Source of the DNA: Raoultibacter massiliensis
Lineage (GTDB): Bacteria; Actinomycetota; Coriobacteriia; Coriobacteriales; Eggerthellaceae
Direction: 5' to 3'
Assembly (NCBI RefSeq): GCF_900199545.1
Contig: NZ_LT962670.1
Span: forward strand, 299,461 to 363,460
Length of the DNA: 64,000 nt
The notes beneath the pieces are model-generated. The model searched no databases. It saw nothing but the letters and a program-made list of their open reading frames with translations, and was not told the origin of the DNA. A program made the translations under genes and the position numbers. Positions 17,861-26,570 of this stretch are shown here, in pieces; the first letter of the stretch is position 1; each line of letters begins with the position of its first letter.

Positions 17861-20356
17861 ATGGTGAAACGAGAACAGCGTGCCTCGTCGTCTCTTCAGG
17901 CGAACGGTTCGTTGCATGAACTGCGGGAAACCAGTCCGACCGAGTTTATCAAGGATGGCAAACTTACCCGTCGAACCTTTATCAAGGGGGTCGGTTGGAT
18001 TACGGTGGTCTCGGCGCTTGGAGGTGCCATCGCAGGGTGTGCGCCGAAGGTTACCGAAGAGTCCGAGCAGGGTGAAAACACTGGAGCGGCAGTTGCGCCT
18101 ACCGAGTATTCGTATGCGTGCTGTAGTTACAATTGCACATCGCGATGCCTCTTGAAGGGTCATGTGCGTGATGGAAAGCTCGTAGCTGTTGAGCCGGGCG
18201 AGATGCCGGGTCGTCCCGACTACGCGAACGCCTGCCTGCGTTCCATGTCATATATCGAGCGCGTTCAGAACGAGGACCTGCGTGTCATGTATCCCATGAA
18301 GCGGATCGGAGAGAGAGGCAGCGGCGAATTCGAGCGCATCAGCTGGGATCAGGCAATGGACGAGATTGCAGAGCGCATGGAGGAATCGAAGAGCAAGTAC
18401 GGATCTACCGCCTGCTCGTTCTATTCGTTTACGGGCAACCAATCGAAGCTCGCCATGCAGTCGGCCACGCGCTTTGCCGCGTGCTACGGCGGTACAACAT
18501 GGGATATCGAAGGGATCATGGGCGATCATGGGGCTTCGATGGGCATGAAAATGGTCTACGGCGTCATTCGCGGCGCTCATGACACCCGCGATTACGAGCA
18601 GAATTCGAACATGATCGTCATTTGGGGGCGCAATCTTGCCGATACCCATACGTCTGAACTGCGCTACATCGTGCGCGCTCGCGAGCGCGGTGCCAAAATC
18701 GTTTATATCGATCCGCGTTTCAGCTCCACGGCAACCATCGCCGATCAGTGGATACCCATCAAACCAGGCGGCGACTCCGCTTTGGCGTTGGGCATGATGA
18801 ACTGGATCATTCAAAACGATCTTCACGATAAAGAGTTTCTGAGCAAGCACAGCTGCGGATCGCTTCTGGTCCGCGACGACGATGGTTCGTATTTGCGCGG
18901 CGAGGGAGATACCTACATGGTATGGGACCCCGCCCAGAGCAAGGCCGTTCCCGTCGATGCCGAGGGCATTGATGCTCCCATCGAAGGGTCGTTCGATGTG
19001 GATGGCGTGGCGTGCAAGCCCGCGTTCGTTCATTTGAAAGAAGCAGCGGCCGAGTACACGCTCGATCGCACCTCGGAGCTTACGGGTGTTCCTGTGGAGG
19101 TTATTGAAACGTTTGCGAGGGAATACATTGAGGCGAAGCCTGCGGGCATTCGCATGGGCCAAGGCATGCAGCGCACATTCAACTCCTACCAATCGTTCCG
19201 TACGGTTGCAACGCTTGCAGCGGTGGCTGGTTATGTAGGGGTTCGCGGCGGCGGAGCCTCCCATGCCGGGGGTACAAAAGCCAACAAGCCGATCCCCGGC
19301 GAGACGGCTCCCGAGTTCAATTTTGACGAATGGGCGGAAACGGGCCAGGAAGCCAATATGGTTAAAAGCTCGCTCATTTACCAGTGTGCCGTCGAGCATG
19401 ATCCCGTTCCCGTTGACTTTATCTGGTTCAATGTATCGAACTTTCTCAATCAAAGCCCCGATGCCCATCGCATTATCGACGAGGTTTTTCCTCAGATTTC
19501 GACGATCGTTGTAGCCGACCCATGGTGGACATGGACGGCGAAGTACGCCGATTACGTGCTACCGGCAACGTCGTTGTGGGAGTATTGGGATCTTTACGAT
19601 CGCGCTCCGTGGGTGTTTCTGGTGAAGCCTGCCATCGAGCCGCTTGGGGAGAGCAAATCCGATTGCGAGATGATGACGATGCTGGCCGAGCGCGTTGGTT
19701 TGGAAAAGTACTGGTCGAAGACGCCCGAAGAGTGGGTGCGCAGCTGGCCGAATCCTGAAAGCTCGGCGTTCGAGGGATTCGATTTCGACGAGGCGATCAA
19801 AGAGGGCATGTGGGGCATGCCGACAGGAATTTACGATGAGCCGCTCATCGTGTTTGAAGATCAGACGTACCAGACTCCTACGGGGCGATTCGAGTTCTAT
19901 ACCGAAAGCATGGTTGAGTTTGACGAACAGGTGCCCAGGCACACGCCGGCGCTCGAAGCATCCGACCCCGAGCTTGCTGCAAAGTATCCGCTTATGCATC
20001 TTACCTATCATGACCGCCTGAACGTGCATACGCAGCATTGCGACAATCCGTCGCTCGATATCGTGCAGACTGAGCCTTTGTTCCAGATCAATCCTGTCGA
20101 CGCTGAGCCTCGCGGCATCCAGCATGGCGATATCGTTCGCATTTTCAACGACCGCGGTGAAGTGAAGATGAAAGCGTTTGTAACCGAAGGTATCATGCCG
20201 GGAGTGACGGCTGCCCAGGCGGGCTGGACTCCCGAGCACACCATCGAAGGGAACCATCAGTTCCTCAGCCATCTCACTCTGAGCCCCGCCGAGGAGCATT
20301 ACTCGCAAACGAACAGCGCTTTCAACGACATCATAGTTGAAGTAGAGAAGGCATAA
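17861..20356 (+). CDS. molybdopterin oxidoreductase, DMSO reductase family catalytic subunit
   Basis: An 831-residue Tat-exported Mo-bisPGD enzyme. The Tat motif TRRTFIK (36-42) is followed by a hydrophobic stretch and a lipobox IAGC (Cys60), suggesting membrane tethering outside the cell. A [4Fe-4S] motif is formed by Cys88, Cys92, Cys96 and Cys125. Central molybdopterin-binding regions and a C-terminal molydop-binding beta-barrel (NPVDAEPRGIQHGDIVRIFN) follow. It is adjacent to a ferredoxin subunit 9 bp downstream. No membrane anchor or TorD gene accompanies it. The substrate cannot be assigned; S-oxides, N-oxides or aromatic dehydroxylation substrates are all known for Eggerthellaceae relatives. 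Confidence 0.92.
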   Translation: MVKREQRASSSLQANGSLHELRETSPTEFIKDGKLTRRTFIKGVGWITVVSALGGAIAGCAPKVTEESEQGENTGAAVAPTEYSYACCSYNCTSRCLLKGHVRDGKLVAVEPGEMPGRPDYANACLRSMSYIERVQNEDLRVMYPMKRIGERGSGEFERISWDQAMDEIAERMEESKSKYGSTACSFYSFTGNQSKLAMQSATRFAACYGGTTWDIEGIMGDHGASMGMKMVYGVIRGAHDTRDYEQNSNMIVIWGRNLADTHTSELRYIVRARERGAKIVYIDPRFSSTATIADQWIPIKPGGDSALALGMMNWIIQNDLHDKEFLSKHSCGSLLVRDDDGSYLRGEGDTYMVWDPAQSKAVPVDAEGIDAPIEGSFDVDGVACKPAFVHLKEAAAEYTLDRTSELTGVPVEVIETFAREYIEAKPAGIRMGQGMQRTFNSYQSFRTVATLAAVAGYVGVRGGGASHAGGTKANKPIPGETAPEFNFDEWAETGQEANMVKSSLIYQCAVEHDPVPVDFIWFNVSNFLNQSPDAHRIIDEVFPQISTIVVADPWWTWTAKYADYVLPATSLWEYWDLYDRAPWVFLVKPAIEPLGESKSDCEMMTMLAERVGLEKYWSKTPEEWVRSWPNPESSAFEGFDFDEAIKEGMWGMPTGIYDEPLIVFEDQTYQTPTGRFEFYTESMVEFDEQVPRHTPALEASDPELAAKYPLMHLTYHDRLNVHTQHCDNPSLDIVQTEPLFQINPVDAEPRGIQHGDIVRIFNDRGEVKMKAFVTEGIMPGVTAAQAGWTPEHTIEGNHQFLSHLTLSPAEEHYSQTNSAFNDIIVEVEKA

Positions 20357-20365
20357 GGGGGAACA

Positions 20366-20932
20366 ATGGCTGAAAAACAATACGGCATGCTCATCGATAC
20401 GGCTCGATGCGTGGGCTGCCAAACCTGTGTGGTGGGATGCAAGATTCTGCACGAATGCCCCGACGGAACATATCTCGGATATCTTGAAACGATTGGAGCC
20501 GATGAGAATTACCTGGTTAGCGGAACATATCCGAATGTCAGCATCACGTTTCGCCCGCATCTGTGCAATCATTGCGAAAACCCGTTGTGCGTTGCAAACT
20601 GCCCGACGGGAGCCATGCATAAGCGCGAGGAAGACGGCATCGTCGAATCCGATCCCGAGGTTTGCATCGGGTGCGGGACTTGTGTCCAGGCGTGCCCCTA
20701 TGGTGCTCCTGCGCTTGATGAAGAAGCGAACCACGCGGTGAAGTGCGATTTGTGCAGGCCTCGTCTTGAGCAAGGGGAAGAGCCTCTCTGCGTATGCAGC
20801 TGTCCGGCGGAAGCCCGTGTGTACGGCGATATCAGCGATCCAGAAAGCGATATATCCAAGGCGATTGCGGAAAGGGGGGCAGAGGTCTTGCTGCCCGAAG
20901 AGAAGACGAAGCCTTCGGTGTATTATTGCTAA
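20366..20932 (+). CDS. four-cluster ferredoxin subunit (DmsB-like)
   Basis: A 188-residue electron-transfer subunit. It has four cysteine groups that bind [4Fe-4S] clusters: CVGCQTCVVGC, CNHCENPLCVANC, CIGCGTCVQAC and CDLCRPRLEQGEEPLCVCSC. It has no signal peptide and would ride out with the catalytic subunit. It starts 9 bp after the catalytic gene with GGGGG upstream, so the two form an operon. It should relay electrons from a quinol-oxidising partner encoded elsewhere to the molybdenum enzyme. Confidence 0.93.
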   Translation: MAEKQYGMLIDTARCVGCQTCVVGCKILHECPDGTYLGYLETIGADENYLVSGTYPNVSITFRPHLCNHCENPLCVANCPTGAMHKREEDGIVESDPEVCIGCGTCVQACPYGAPALDEEANHAVKCDLCRPRLEQGEEPLCVCSCPAEARVYGDISDPESDISKAIAERGAEVLLPEEKTKPSVYYC

Positions 20933-20940
20933 AGAGACGC

Positions 20941-20969
20941 GCGGGTGCCGAATCGCCATCGGCGCCCGC
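20941..20969 (+). other. GC-rich hairpin between ferredoxin and Crp/Fnr genes
   Basis: GCGGGTGCCGA at 20941 pairs with TCGGCGCCCGC at 20959-20969 with one G-T pair. No T run follows. It could slow or partly stop transcription, or protect the upstream mRNA. Confidence 0.45.
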
Positions 20970-20996
20970 GGTTGAGGGTGTGGGAGGATGTGCGAA

Positions 20997-21662
20997 ATGG
21001 TGCTGCCCCAGTTTATCGATGCCGATAGGTTTTCGGCCGTGTTCACAACCGAGGAGCTTCTTGCGCAAGATGAGATTCCTGTTGCCGTGAAGAGAGTGGA
21101 AAAGGGCGAATGTCTTTTTCTTGCAGAGGAAAGACATCGTTTTACGTATCACTTGATCAGCGGCGTTGTGCGTCTGTACCTCACATCGCGCGAGGGCGCC
21201 GAGAAGACGCTGTTCTACCATACGGCTGGGACGCAGTTCGGGTTCCAGGGATTCAAACGTAATCGCCTAACCAGGTCGACGGCAATGGCTGCAACGGATT
21301 GCGAGCTGCTTGCGATCGACTCCGATGACCTGCTTGCGTTCTGCAACGGGCATACCGATTATTATCTTGCCTATATCGAATACCTTTTCCAGATTATGAA
21401 TTCGCAGACAGAGGAGATCGCGAACCTTTCGTTCGAGAATGGGGTAAGAAGGTTGGCGGGCTTGCTGTACTCCCTTGCGGTAAGCGACGGAAAGACAATT
21501 CCGTACACGATCGATGAGCTTGCGAGCATTATCGGAACCCATCGCAATACGGTGACAAATGCTCTCTCCCATTTGCGGGGGCGGGGCTATATCGCCAAGC
21601 AGTTGAGGCCCATTATCGTCGAGGATCTTGCGGGTTTGCGTCGGTATCTCGACGACGAATAG
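20997..21662 (+). CDS. Crp/Fnr family transcriptional regulator
   Basis: A 221-residue regulator with an N-terminal cNMP-type beta-roll (about 15-125) and a C-terminal winged HTH (YTIDELASIIGTHRNTVTN, about 165-185). No Fnr-type N-terminal cysteine cluster is seen. I prefer ATG 20997, nine bases after GGAGG; the ATG at 20988 abuts that ribosome site. It directly follows the molybdopterin operon on the same strand and very likely regulates it in response to the enzyme's substrate or redox state. It ends at a bidirectional terminator. Confidence 0.88.
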   Translation: MVLPQFIDADRFSAVFTTEELLAQDEIPVAVKRVEKGECLFLAEERHRFTYHLISGVVRLYLTSREGAEKTLFYHTAGTQFGFQGFKRNRLTRSTAMAATDCELLAIDSDDLLAFCNGHTDYYLAYIEYLFQIMNSQTEEIANLSFENGVRRLAGLLYSLAVSDGKTIPYTIDELASIIGTHRNTVTNALSHLRGRGYIAKQLRPIIVEDLAGLRRYLDDE

Positions 21663-21675
21663 GGCTTCGACGCAA

Positions 21676-21707
21676 AAGAACCGCATGTCCGAAGGCATGC
21701 GGTTCTT
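21676..21707. terminator. bidirectional terminator
   Basis: AAGAACCGCATG-TCCGAAGG-CATGCGGTTCTT is a 12-bp perfect stem between the convergent Crp/Fnr and bacterioferritin genes. On the minus strand it is followed by TTTGC, on the plus strand by GGC, so it serves the bacterioferritin transcript best. Confidence 0.8.
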
Positions 21708-21736
21708 GGCATTGCACCGGTCGAGCGGATTTTGCG

Positions 21737-22201
21737 CTAATTCTGCGTTGAGAGGAAGATCTGAAGCGACATTTGGTCCATCTGGTCTTGGAGCTCTTCA
21801 AGCTCGTCAACATGCTGGTCTTCGTCTTTGAGGATTTCCATGAGGATGTCGCGGGTGGCGTAATCGAGGACTTCGCCGGCGAGCACGATAGCTTCGTTGT
21901 AGTCCTTGACGGTATCGACTTCCAGGGAATGGTCGTTTTTGATCTGCTCGGGAACTTCCTTGCCGATATTGATATCGCTGAGGTTCGATACGATGGGGGT
22001 GCCTTCCAGGAACAGGATGCGCTCGATGAGCTTCTCGGCATGCTTCATCTCGGTGATGGCACGCGTCTTGAAGCTTCCGCTCAGTTTTCCGTAACCCCAG
22101 TCCTCGCACATTTCTGCGTGAACGATATATTGGTTGATTGCGGTTAGTTCACCTTCGAGCAGAGAGTTGAGCGTGTCGATGAGTTTTTCATTACCCTTCA
22201 T
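21737..22201 (-). CDS. bfr: bacterioferritin
   Basis: A 154-residue four-helix ferritin that stores iron in a 24-mer. All diiron ferroxidase ligands are in place at canonical numbers: Glu18, Glu51, His54, Glu94, Glu127 and His130. The haem-binding Met52 (TEMKH) is also present, which separates it from plain ferritin. GGAAGGAGCC precedes the ATG. It is monocistronic. Together with the ferritin-VIT1 protein at 53.6-54.5 kb it suggests active iron management in this organism. Confidence 0.96.
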   Translation of the reverse strand: MKGNEKLIDTLNSLLEGELTAINQYIVHAEMCEDWGYGKLSGSFKTRAITEMKHAEKLIERILFLEGTPIVSNLSDINIGKEVPEQIKNDHSLEVDTVKDYNEAIVLAGEVLDYATRDILMEILKDEDQHVDELEELQDQMDQMSLQIFLSTQN

Positions 22202-22570
22202 GGAAAGGCTCCTTCCGATTGCGTTTGCTAAGCGAGCCGATCTCCTTGTGACCGGTAAGCGTTGCTTTTATTCTTGCAGATAACGCTGGGCGGGTGTGGC
22301 GGGCATCCTGCATCGTGGTCGTCGCGTCATTCGAATGTAACCTGTATGTCTTCTGAGTTCAGCGAGGTGAACTCTACGCATGCGACGTGGCAAAAGCGGG
22401 GATTGCCGACGGACGGAACTTGAAAACTGCCCTCCCGCGGTTTGGCAACCGATTCGTTGCATGTCTGCAACGGCTTGCCGCGCATGTCCCGATACCTACC
22501 AATTGGTAGTACCTTTCGTATTGATCTTGGCAAGATGCCGGGCGTTTCGGGCTATGGCTAAAGGATGTGC
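22202..22570. other. divergent intergenic region with palindromes
   Basis: There is no credible gene in the 369 bp between bacterioferritin and the MFS gene. Three symmetric elements occur: AGCGTT/AACGCT arms at 22258-22287 near the bacterioferritin side, CATTCGAATG at 22328-22337, and the CTACC-AATT-GGTAG dyad at 22496-22509. They are possible binding sites for iron- or drug-responsive regulators. Confidence 0.35.
22496..22509. promoter_or_regulatory. 14-bp perfect palindrome upstream of MFS exporter
   Basis: CTACCAATTGGTAG stands 62 bp before the MFS start. Symmetric sites of this size are typical for TetR or MarR repressors that control drug exporters. No such regulator gene is adjacent. 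Confidence 0.4.
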
Positions 22571-23971
22571 ATGCAAAATCCCCGGAAAACAACTGCGAAC
22601 GCGAGCAAGGCGGTAGTCCCTGTTCTGCTTGCCTGCTCTTTTGCGGCTTCGTTCAGCGAAAGCATGATGAGTATATCGCTGCCGAAGCTGGCAGATGAGT
22701 TCTCTCTTACGCTTTCCGTTGCAAACTGGGTTGTGGTCGGGTATCTCGTTGTGGCTGCGACAAGCGTTACGCTTGCGGCGTTTTTGCTGAAGAGGTTTGG
22801 GTTGCGCGTGGTTTTCTTTCTTGGGGGAGGAGCTCTTGCGCTGGGCAGCGGTCTGGCCATGCTTGCACCTAGTTTCCCGGCATTGTTCGTTTGCAGGTTG
22901 TTGCAGGCGGTATGCACGGGGCTTTTCTTTCCGACGGTGACGGGCGTCATCATGATCGTCATCCCGAAGGAAAGCCTTGGCGTCCACCTTGCCATGAACA
23001 GCGGGATCATCGCGCTTGGCCTTGCGATCAGCCCCGTTGCATCGGGTTTTATGCTTACCTATTTCGGATGGCGCGCTATGTTTTTCGTGCCGTTCGTCCT
23101 CGCGGCGGTTCTGCTCGTTGCGGGGTTTTTCTTGCTGCACGATGTGGAACCTCGAAAGCAGGTTTCGGCTGACTTCACAAGCGCCGCCTTCAGCCTGCTC
23201 GGTCTGGGATCGCTTGTATACGGGCTGAGCGAAATCACCCACGATCTCGCTCCCGCCGCCTGCGCACTTGGGGCTGCGGCTGTGATTCTGACGCTGTTCG
23301 TTCATCGGCAGCTCGCCTCGAAAGCACCGCTTCTCAACCTTCGTCCTTTCGGGCATCCCCGATTCACCATAGGGCTTTTGCTCGTCATGGTGGGCATGAT
23401 GATCTCATTTTCCCTGAGCGTGCTTCTGCCCTTGTATTTCGAGGGAGCCCTCGGCCATACGGCCTTCTTCGCAGGCTTGCTGTTGCTTGCGCCCGTTCTG
23501 GTCAATGCGATATGCGCGCTTGCAGGTGGCAGGCTGTTCGACAAGCGGGGTGCTTGGCCGCTGCTTCCGCTTGGGTTTGCGCTCTCGCTCGCCGGATTGG
23601 CGGGCGTGTGCTTTTTTGGCGAGACCATGCAGACCGGCCTTGTCGTGGCCTTTTGCGCGGTGGCGTATGCGGGGCTCGGGTTTGCAACGACGCCTGCGAA
23701 AACGACTGCTCTCGATCAGCTTCCGCCTGAACTGTACTCGCACGGAGCGGCTATTAACTCGACCTTCGTGCAAATTGGTTCGGCAATCGGGCCATCGCTT
23801 TTTGTCGGAGTCCTCTCATCTGACGTGCTGCGGGGAACTGCAGCGGGCTTATCCAAGGCGGATGCGTATGCAGCGGGATTTTCCCATACGCTTGCCATTG
23901 CGATTGGAATTGCGGCAGTCGGCCTTGTGGCGGCGATCCTTTTCGCCTATACGTTGCGTAGGAAGGCGTGA
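22571..23971 (+). CDS. MFS exporter, drug-resistance type
   Basis: A 466-residue, probably 14-helix major facilitator of the DHA2/EmrB-QacA type. The N-terminal half shows the motif ESMMSISLPKLADEF and the helix-3 motif LLKRFGLRVVFFLGG. The antiporter motif C region is seen in the fifth helix (LGLAISPVASGFML). ATG 22571 has AAAGGA at good spacing; an ATG six bases earlier abuts that site. It probably exports a toxic compound by proton antiport. A palindrome lies upstream. It is convergent with fabH. Confidence 0.84.
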   Translation: MQNPRKTTANASKAVVPVLLACSFAASFSESMMSISLPKLADEFSLTLSVANWVVVGYLVVAATSVTLAAFLLKRFGLRVVFFLGGGALALGSGLAMLAPSFPALFVCRLLQAVCTGLFFPTVTGVIMIVIPKESLGVHLAMNSGIIALGLAISPVASGFMLTYFGWRAMFFVPFVLAAVLLVAGFFLLHDVEPRKQVSADFTSAAFSLLGLGSLVYGLSEITHDLAPAACALGAAAVILTLFVHRQLASKAPLLNLRPFGHPRFTIGLLLVMVGMMISFSLSVLLPLYFEGALGHTAFFAGLLLLAPVLVNAICALAGGRLFDKRGAWPLLPLGFALSLAGLAGVCFFGETMQTGLVVAFCAVAYAGLGFATTPAKTTALDQLPPELYSHGAAINSTFVQIGSAIGPSLFVGVLSSDVLRGTAAGLSKADAYAAGFSHTLAIAIGIAAVGLVAAILFAYTLRRKA

Positions 23972-24093
23972 TCCCGTCTAGACGAAACGCAGCTGCACCG
24001 CAGCAAGCGGATAGCGTGCGCGATCCAGCATAGTCCTGTGCGGTGCTGCAGCGAAGCTTCGCCGAAGGCGAATCGGTATCTGCCGAGAGAGGC
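23972..24093. other. convergent intergenic region with two hairpins
   Basis: GCACCGCA (23995-24002) can pair with TGCGGTGC (24039-24046), and TTCGCC-GAA-GGCGAA lies at 24058-24072. Neither is followed by a T run, so any termination would be weak or Rho-dependent. Confidence 0.4.
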
Positions 24094-25206
24094 CTAGGCC
24101 TCGTACACGATAGCGCCTGAGGTGAATCCGCCGCCGAACGCCACGAGAATCACCTTGTCTCCCCGCCTGATGCGCCCTTCGGCGTAGGCGTCGGCGAGCG
24201 CCATCGGGACGCTTGCGGCCGAAGTGTTGCCCGCTTCGGCGATGGAGAGCTGGAAGAAGTCCATCGGAAGGTGCAGTTTTTTCGCTGCGTATTTGATAAT
24301 GCGTTCGTTTGCCTGATGGGGGACGATGCAGGCGATATCATCAAGAGAAAGACCTGCTCGATCGAGCGATCGATGGACGGCTTCGGTCATGGCTTCTGCT
24401 GCGAATTTGAACACGTGGGGCCCGTTCATGCGCAGCGTTTGCCGCGGGTTTCCTGATTCGACGGCTTCGCGGATGGCAAGCTCTTCGTCGATGCGGATGG
24501 CCGAGGCGTCTTTCAGCGCGGGGGATTGCGACGAGACGCCCTGTGCATCGAAGGGCAGATCTGTGCCGTATGAGAGGGGGCAGGTGAGGGCGTTCTCGTC
24601 ATCGTCTGCGTTGACGATGAAACTGCCCAGTATGCCAGGGCGGCTTTCGTCCCATTCGAGCACGGCTGCGCCGGCACCATCGCCGAACAGCACGCACGTA
24701 TTGCGGTCCGCCCAGTTTGTGAGGCGGGTGAGTCGCTCGGTTCCCACGACGAGCGCCCGGCGAATGGGATTTCGGCCTGCGCTTCCGTCCGCGCTTGGCG
24801 CGGAGGCCGCCATCATGGCTTCGGCGACAGTCGCGCTGTAGATAAAGCCCGTGCAGGCTGCGTTGACGTCGAAGGCGATGGCGCTTTTGAGACCGAGGCG
24901 GCGGCGGAGCAGTCCGGCGGTCGAGGGAACGATGGAGTCGGGTGTGACGGTTGCACAGATGATCAGGTCTATTTCTTCGGGAGCAAAAGAACGTTCGCTG
25001 TGGCCGCCTTCGGTCCAACCGAGAGCTTGCCGTGCGGCTGCTTCGCCAAGATCGGCAGACGACTCTTCAACTGCAATGCGTCGCGATTTGATTCCCGTGC
25101 GGGTGGTGATCCATTCGTCGTTGGTATCCACAAGCGCTTCAAGCGCCGTGTTTTCAACTTCAAGTGCGGGGATCGCTTTCCCGCATCCTACTAACGCACA
25201 ACCCAC
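24094..25206 (-). CDS. fabH: beta-ketoacyl-ACP synthase III
   Basis: A 370-residue thiolase-fold enzyme that starts fatty acid synthesis by condensing acetyl-CoA with malonyl-ACP. The Cys-His-Asn triad is visible: Cys118 in NAACTGF, His in VPHQANE and Asn in EAGNTSAAS. It starts with GTG, directly after a strong GGAGG site. It is about 40 residues longer than E. coli FabH because of inserted Ser/Gly-rich loops (for example ASAPSADGSAGR). It stands alone, away from any fab cluster, so it may be a second FabH-like enzyme, for branched primers or secondary acyl products. Confidence 0.9.
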   Translation of the reverse strand: MGCALVGCGKAIPALEVENTALEALVDTNDEWITTRTGIKSRRIAVEESSADLGEAAARQALGWTEGGHSERSFAPEEIDLIICATVTPDSIVPSTAGLLRRRLGLKSAIAFDVNAACTGFIYSATVAEAMMAASAPSADGSAGRNPIRRALVVGTERLTRLTNWADRNTCVLFGDGAGAAVLEWDESRPGILGSFIVNADDDENALTCPLSYGTDLPFDAQGVSSQSPALKDASAIRIDEELAIREAVESGNPRQTLRMNGPHVFKFAAEAMTEAVHRSLDRAGLSLDDIACIVPHQANERIIKYAAKKLHLPMDFFQLSIAEAGNTSAASVPMALADAYAEGRIRRGDKVILVAFGGGFTSGAIVYEA

Positions 25207-25461
25207 TGTTGCCTCCTGCTGTCGAAGGCTCGCATCGGGCTTGGTGCAATGGGGCCTTCGGTTCCTTAATGCTTAGATAATCAAAGTAAATAGTGATTCT
25301 ACTCCAAATGCGATGATGCGGCTTGGAAATGCAGGAATCTCCATGCATGGTTGAGAACCCCCTTGCTCGGTTCGCTTCGGGCAGCGGCGAGGTTTGCCCC
25401 GAAGGTCGCAAGCCATGCGAGTCATGAGGGTGGCTGCGACGAACGGCGGCGGCCGATCGGG

Positions 25462-25950
25462 CTAGTCGTCGATTCCCCAGAGTTCCTTCAATTCCCGGTT
25501 GATCTCGTTTGCGTTTGCGGGGATGCCGATATCGCGGGGCATGGGTGTTTTCCTGCCGCGTTTTTTCGCCGGCTTTGCCTGAGCGAAAAGCCTTTCCGAG
25601 GGCACGATGTCGACGCCGTGCAACGCGGCCGAGCGGCAGCGGTTAGCGAGTTCGTTGTCGGATGTGACTACGCCGATGCGCTCGGTTGCTCGGCGAGCTT
25701 TCGCGACGATGGCGTCATCGGCGGTTGGCAGGCGCGTGTATTCCGATCGGGGATGCGCATGGGCGGTTGCGGAGGTGGCGCCAGCGCCGCTGGCGGCATC
25801 CCAGACTATCGTATAGGTTGTTTTCCCCGGCAAAGACGGCGTGCCGAGGCGCAGCCTTTTCTCAAGTGCGGTGCGCTGCTCTTCAAGCGAGAGGTCTTTC
25901 GTGGCCGGGTCTCGCCGTGTAACGTTGTAGCCATCTATAAGGTAGTGCAT
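25462..25950 (-). CDS. NYN-domain (YacP-like) protein, putative RNase
   Basis: A 162-residue PIN-like nuclease fold. The N-terminal signature HYLIDGYNV and the central VVTSDNELANRC match YacP/Rae1-type NYN domains, with conserved Asp residues for metal binding. The C-terminal tail is basic (KPAKKRGRKT) and could contact RNA. YacP-type proteins cleave mRNA at the ribosome; whether this one does is inference. It is monocistronic. The 255 bp between it and fabH contain no further gene. Confidence 0.8.
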   Translation of the reverse strand: MHYLIDGYNVTRRDPATKDLSLEEQRTALEKRLRLGTPSLPGKTTYTIVWDAASGAGATSATAHAHPRSEYTRLPTADDAIVAKARRATERIGVVTSDNELANRCRSAALHGVDIVPSERLFAQAKPAKKRGRKTPMPRDIGIPANANEINRELKELWGIDD

Positions 25951-26094
25951 GGGGTCTATCCGATCGGGTCGTATGCGTGCAGCGCTCTATGCGCAGATGC
26001 GCGGGTTCCTGGCGCTTCGGGTACAATACTACCACGCGACGGTTTGTCGGTGATGAGCCGCATCATACGATGCGCAAGCAAGGAGTGATGGCTG

Positions 26095-26490
26095 ATGTAC
26101 CTGATGAGCGATCAAGAATTCGAGAACGTGATCGAGGAAGCCCTCGAATCGATCCCCGAAAAATTCATCGAAGCGCTTGAAAACGTAGCCATCGTCATGG
26201 AGGACGAGCCCGATGAATACCACTTCGAAACCCTCGATGAGCCTGACTCTTTGGGCGGCTCTCTCTACGAAGGCGAGCTTTTGGGGCTCTACGACGGCAT
26301 TCCGCTAACCGAGCGGGATGGCTATTACGATGGCGATATCCCCGATGTGATCACTATTTTCAAAGGCCCTCACGAACGCAGCTTCGGCTCGCGCGAGGAA
26401 GTGGTTACAGAGATCGGGAAGACGGTCATACATGAAATAGGGCACTACTTCGGCATCGACGACGAACGTTTGCACGAGATGGGGTATTGA
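26095..26490 (+). CDS. small zincin-like metallopeptidase family protein
   Basis: A 131-residue protein of the minimal zincin (DUF1025/PF06262) family. The HEIGH zinc motif lies near the C terminus (VIHEIGHYFGIDDERL) and the rest is acidic. AAGGAG lies upstream of the ATG; a second ATG at 26104 is also possible. The fold is known from structure in relatives but no substrate is established. It ends 80 bp before cas3 and is separated from it by a promoter, so it is probably not part of the CRISPR operon. Confidence 0.85.
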   Translation: MYLMSDQEFENVIEEALESIPEKFIEALENVAIVMEDEPDEYHFETLDEPDSLGGSLYEGELLGLYDGIPLTERDGYYDGDIPDVITIFKGPHERSFGSREEVVTEIGKTVIHEIGHYFGIDDERLHEMGY

Positions 26491-26501
26491 TCTGCGGGTA
26501 A

Positions 26502-26537
26502 CTTTTATCGATAAAAGATAAAGATAAGCTGTACAAT
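26502..26537 (+). promoter_or_regulatory. 16-bp palindrome and -10 box of the cas operon
   Basis: CTTTTATCGATAAAAG (26502-26517) is a perfect palindrome. Its right half covers the -35 position of a TACAAT -10 box at 26532-26537, 33 bp before cas3. The -35 itself is poor. A dimeric regulator binding here would gate Cas expression. No candidate regulator is encoded within the cas operon. Confidence 0.5.
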
Positions 26538-26570
26538 CATAGACATTGACGCTTCTACAAAAGGAGTCCA

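Noticed and set aside
19559..21046. 495-codon open frame antisense to the molybdopterin and ferredoxin genes
   Set aside because: It spans two well-supported genes on the other strand and shows no domain or ribosome site.
22268..22592. Small minus-strand frames between bacterioferritin and the MFS gene
   Set aside because: No ribosome sites, odd composition and mutually overlapping frames; treated as regulatory DNA.
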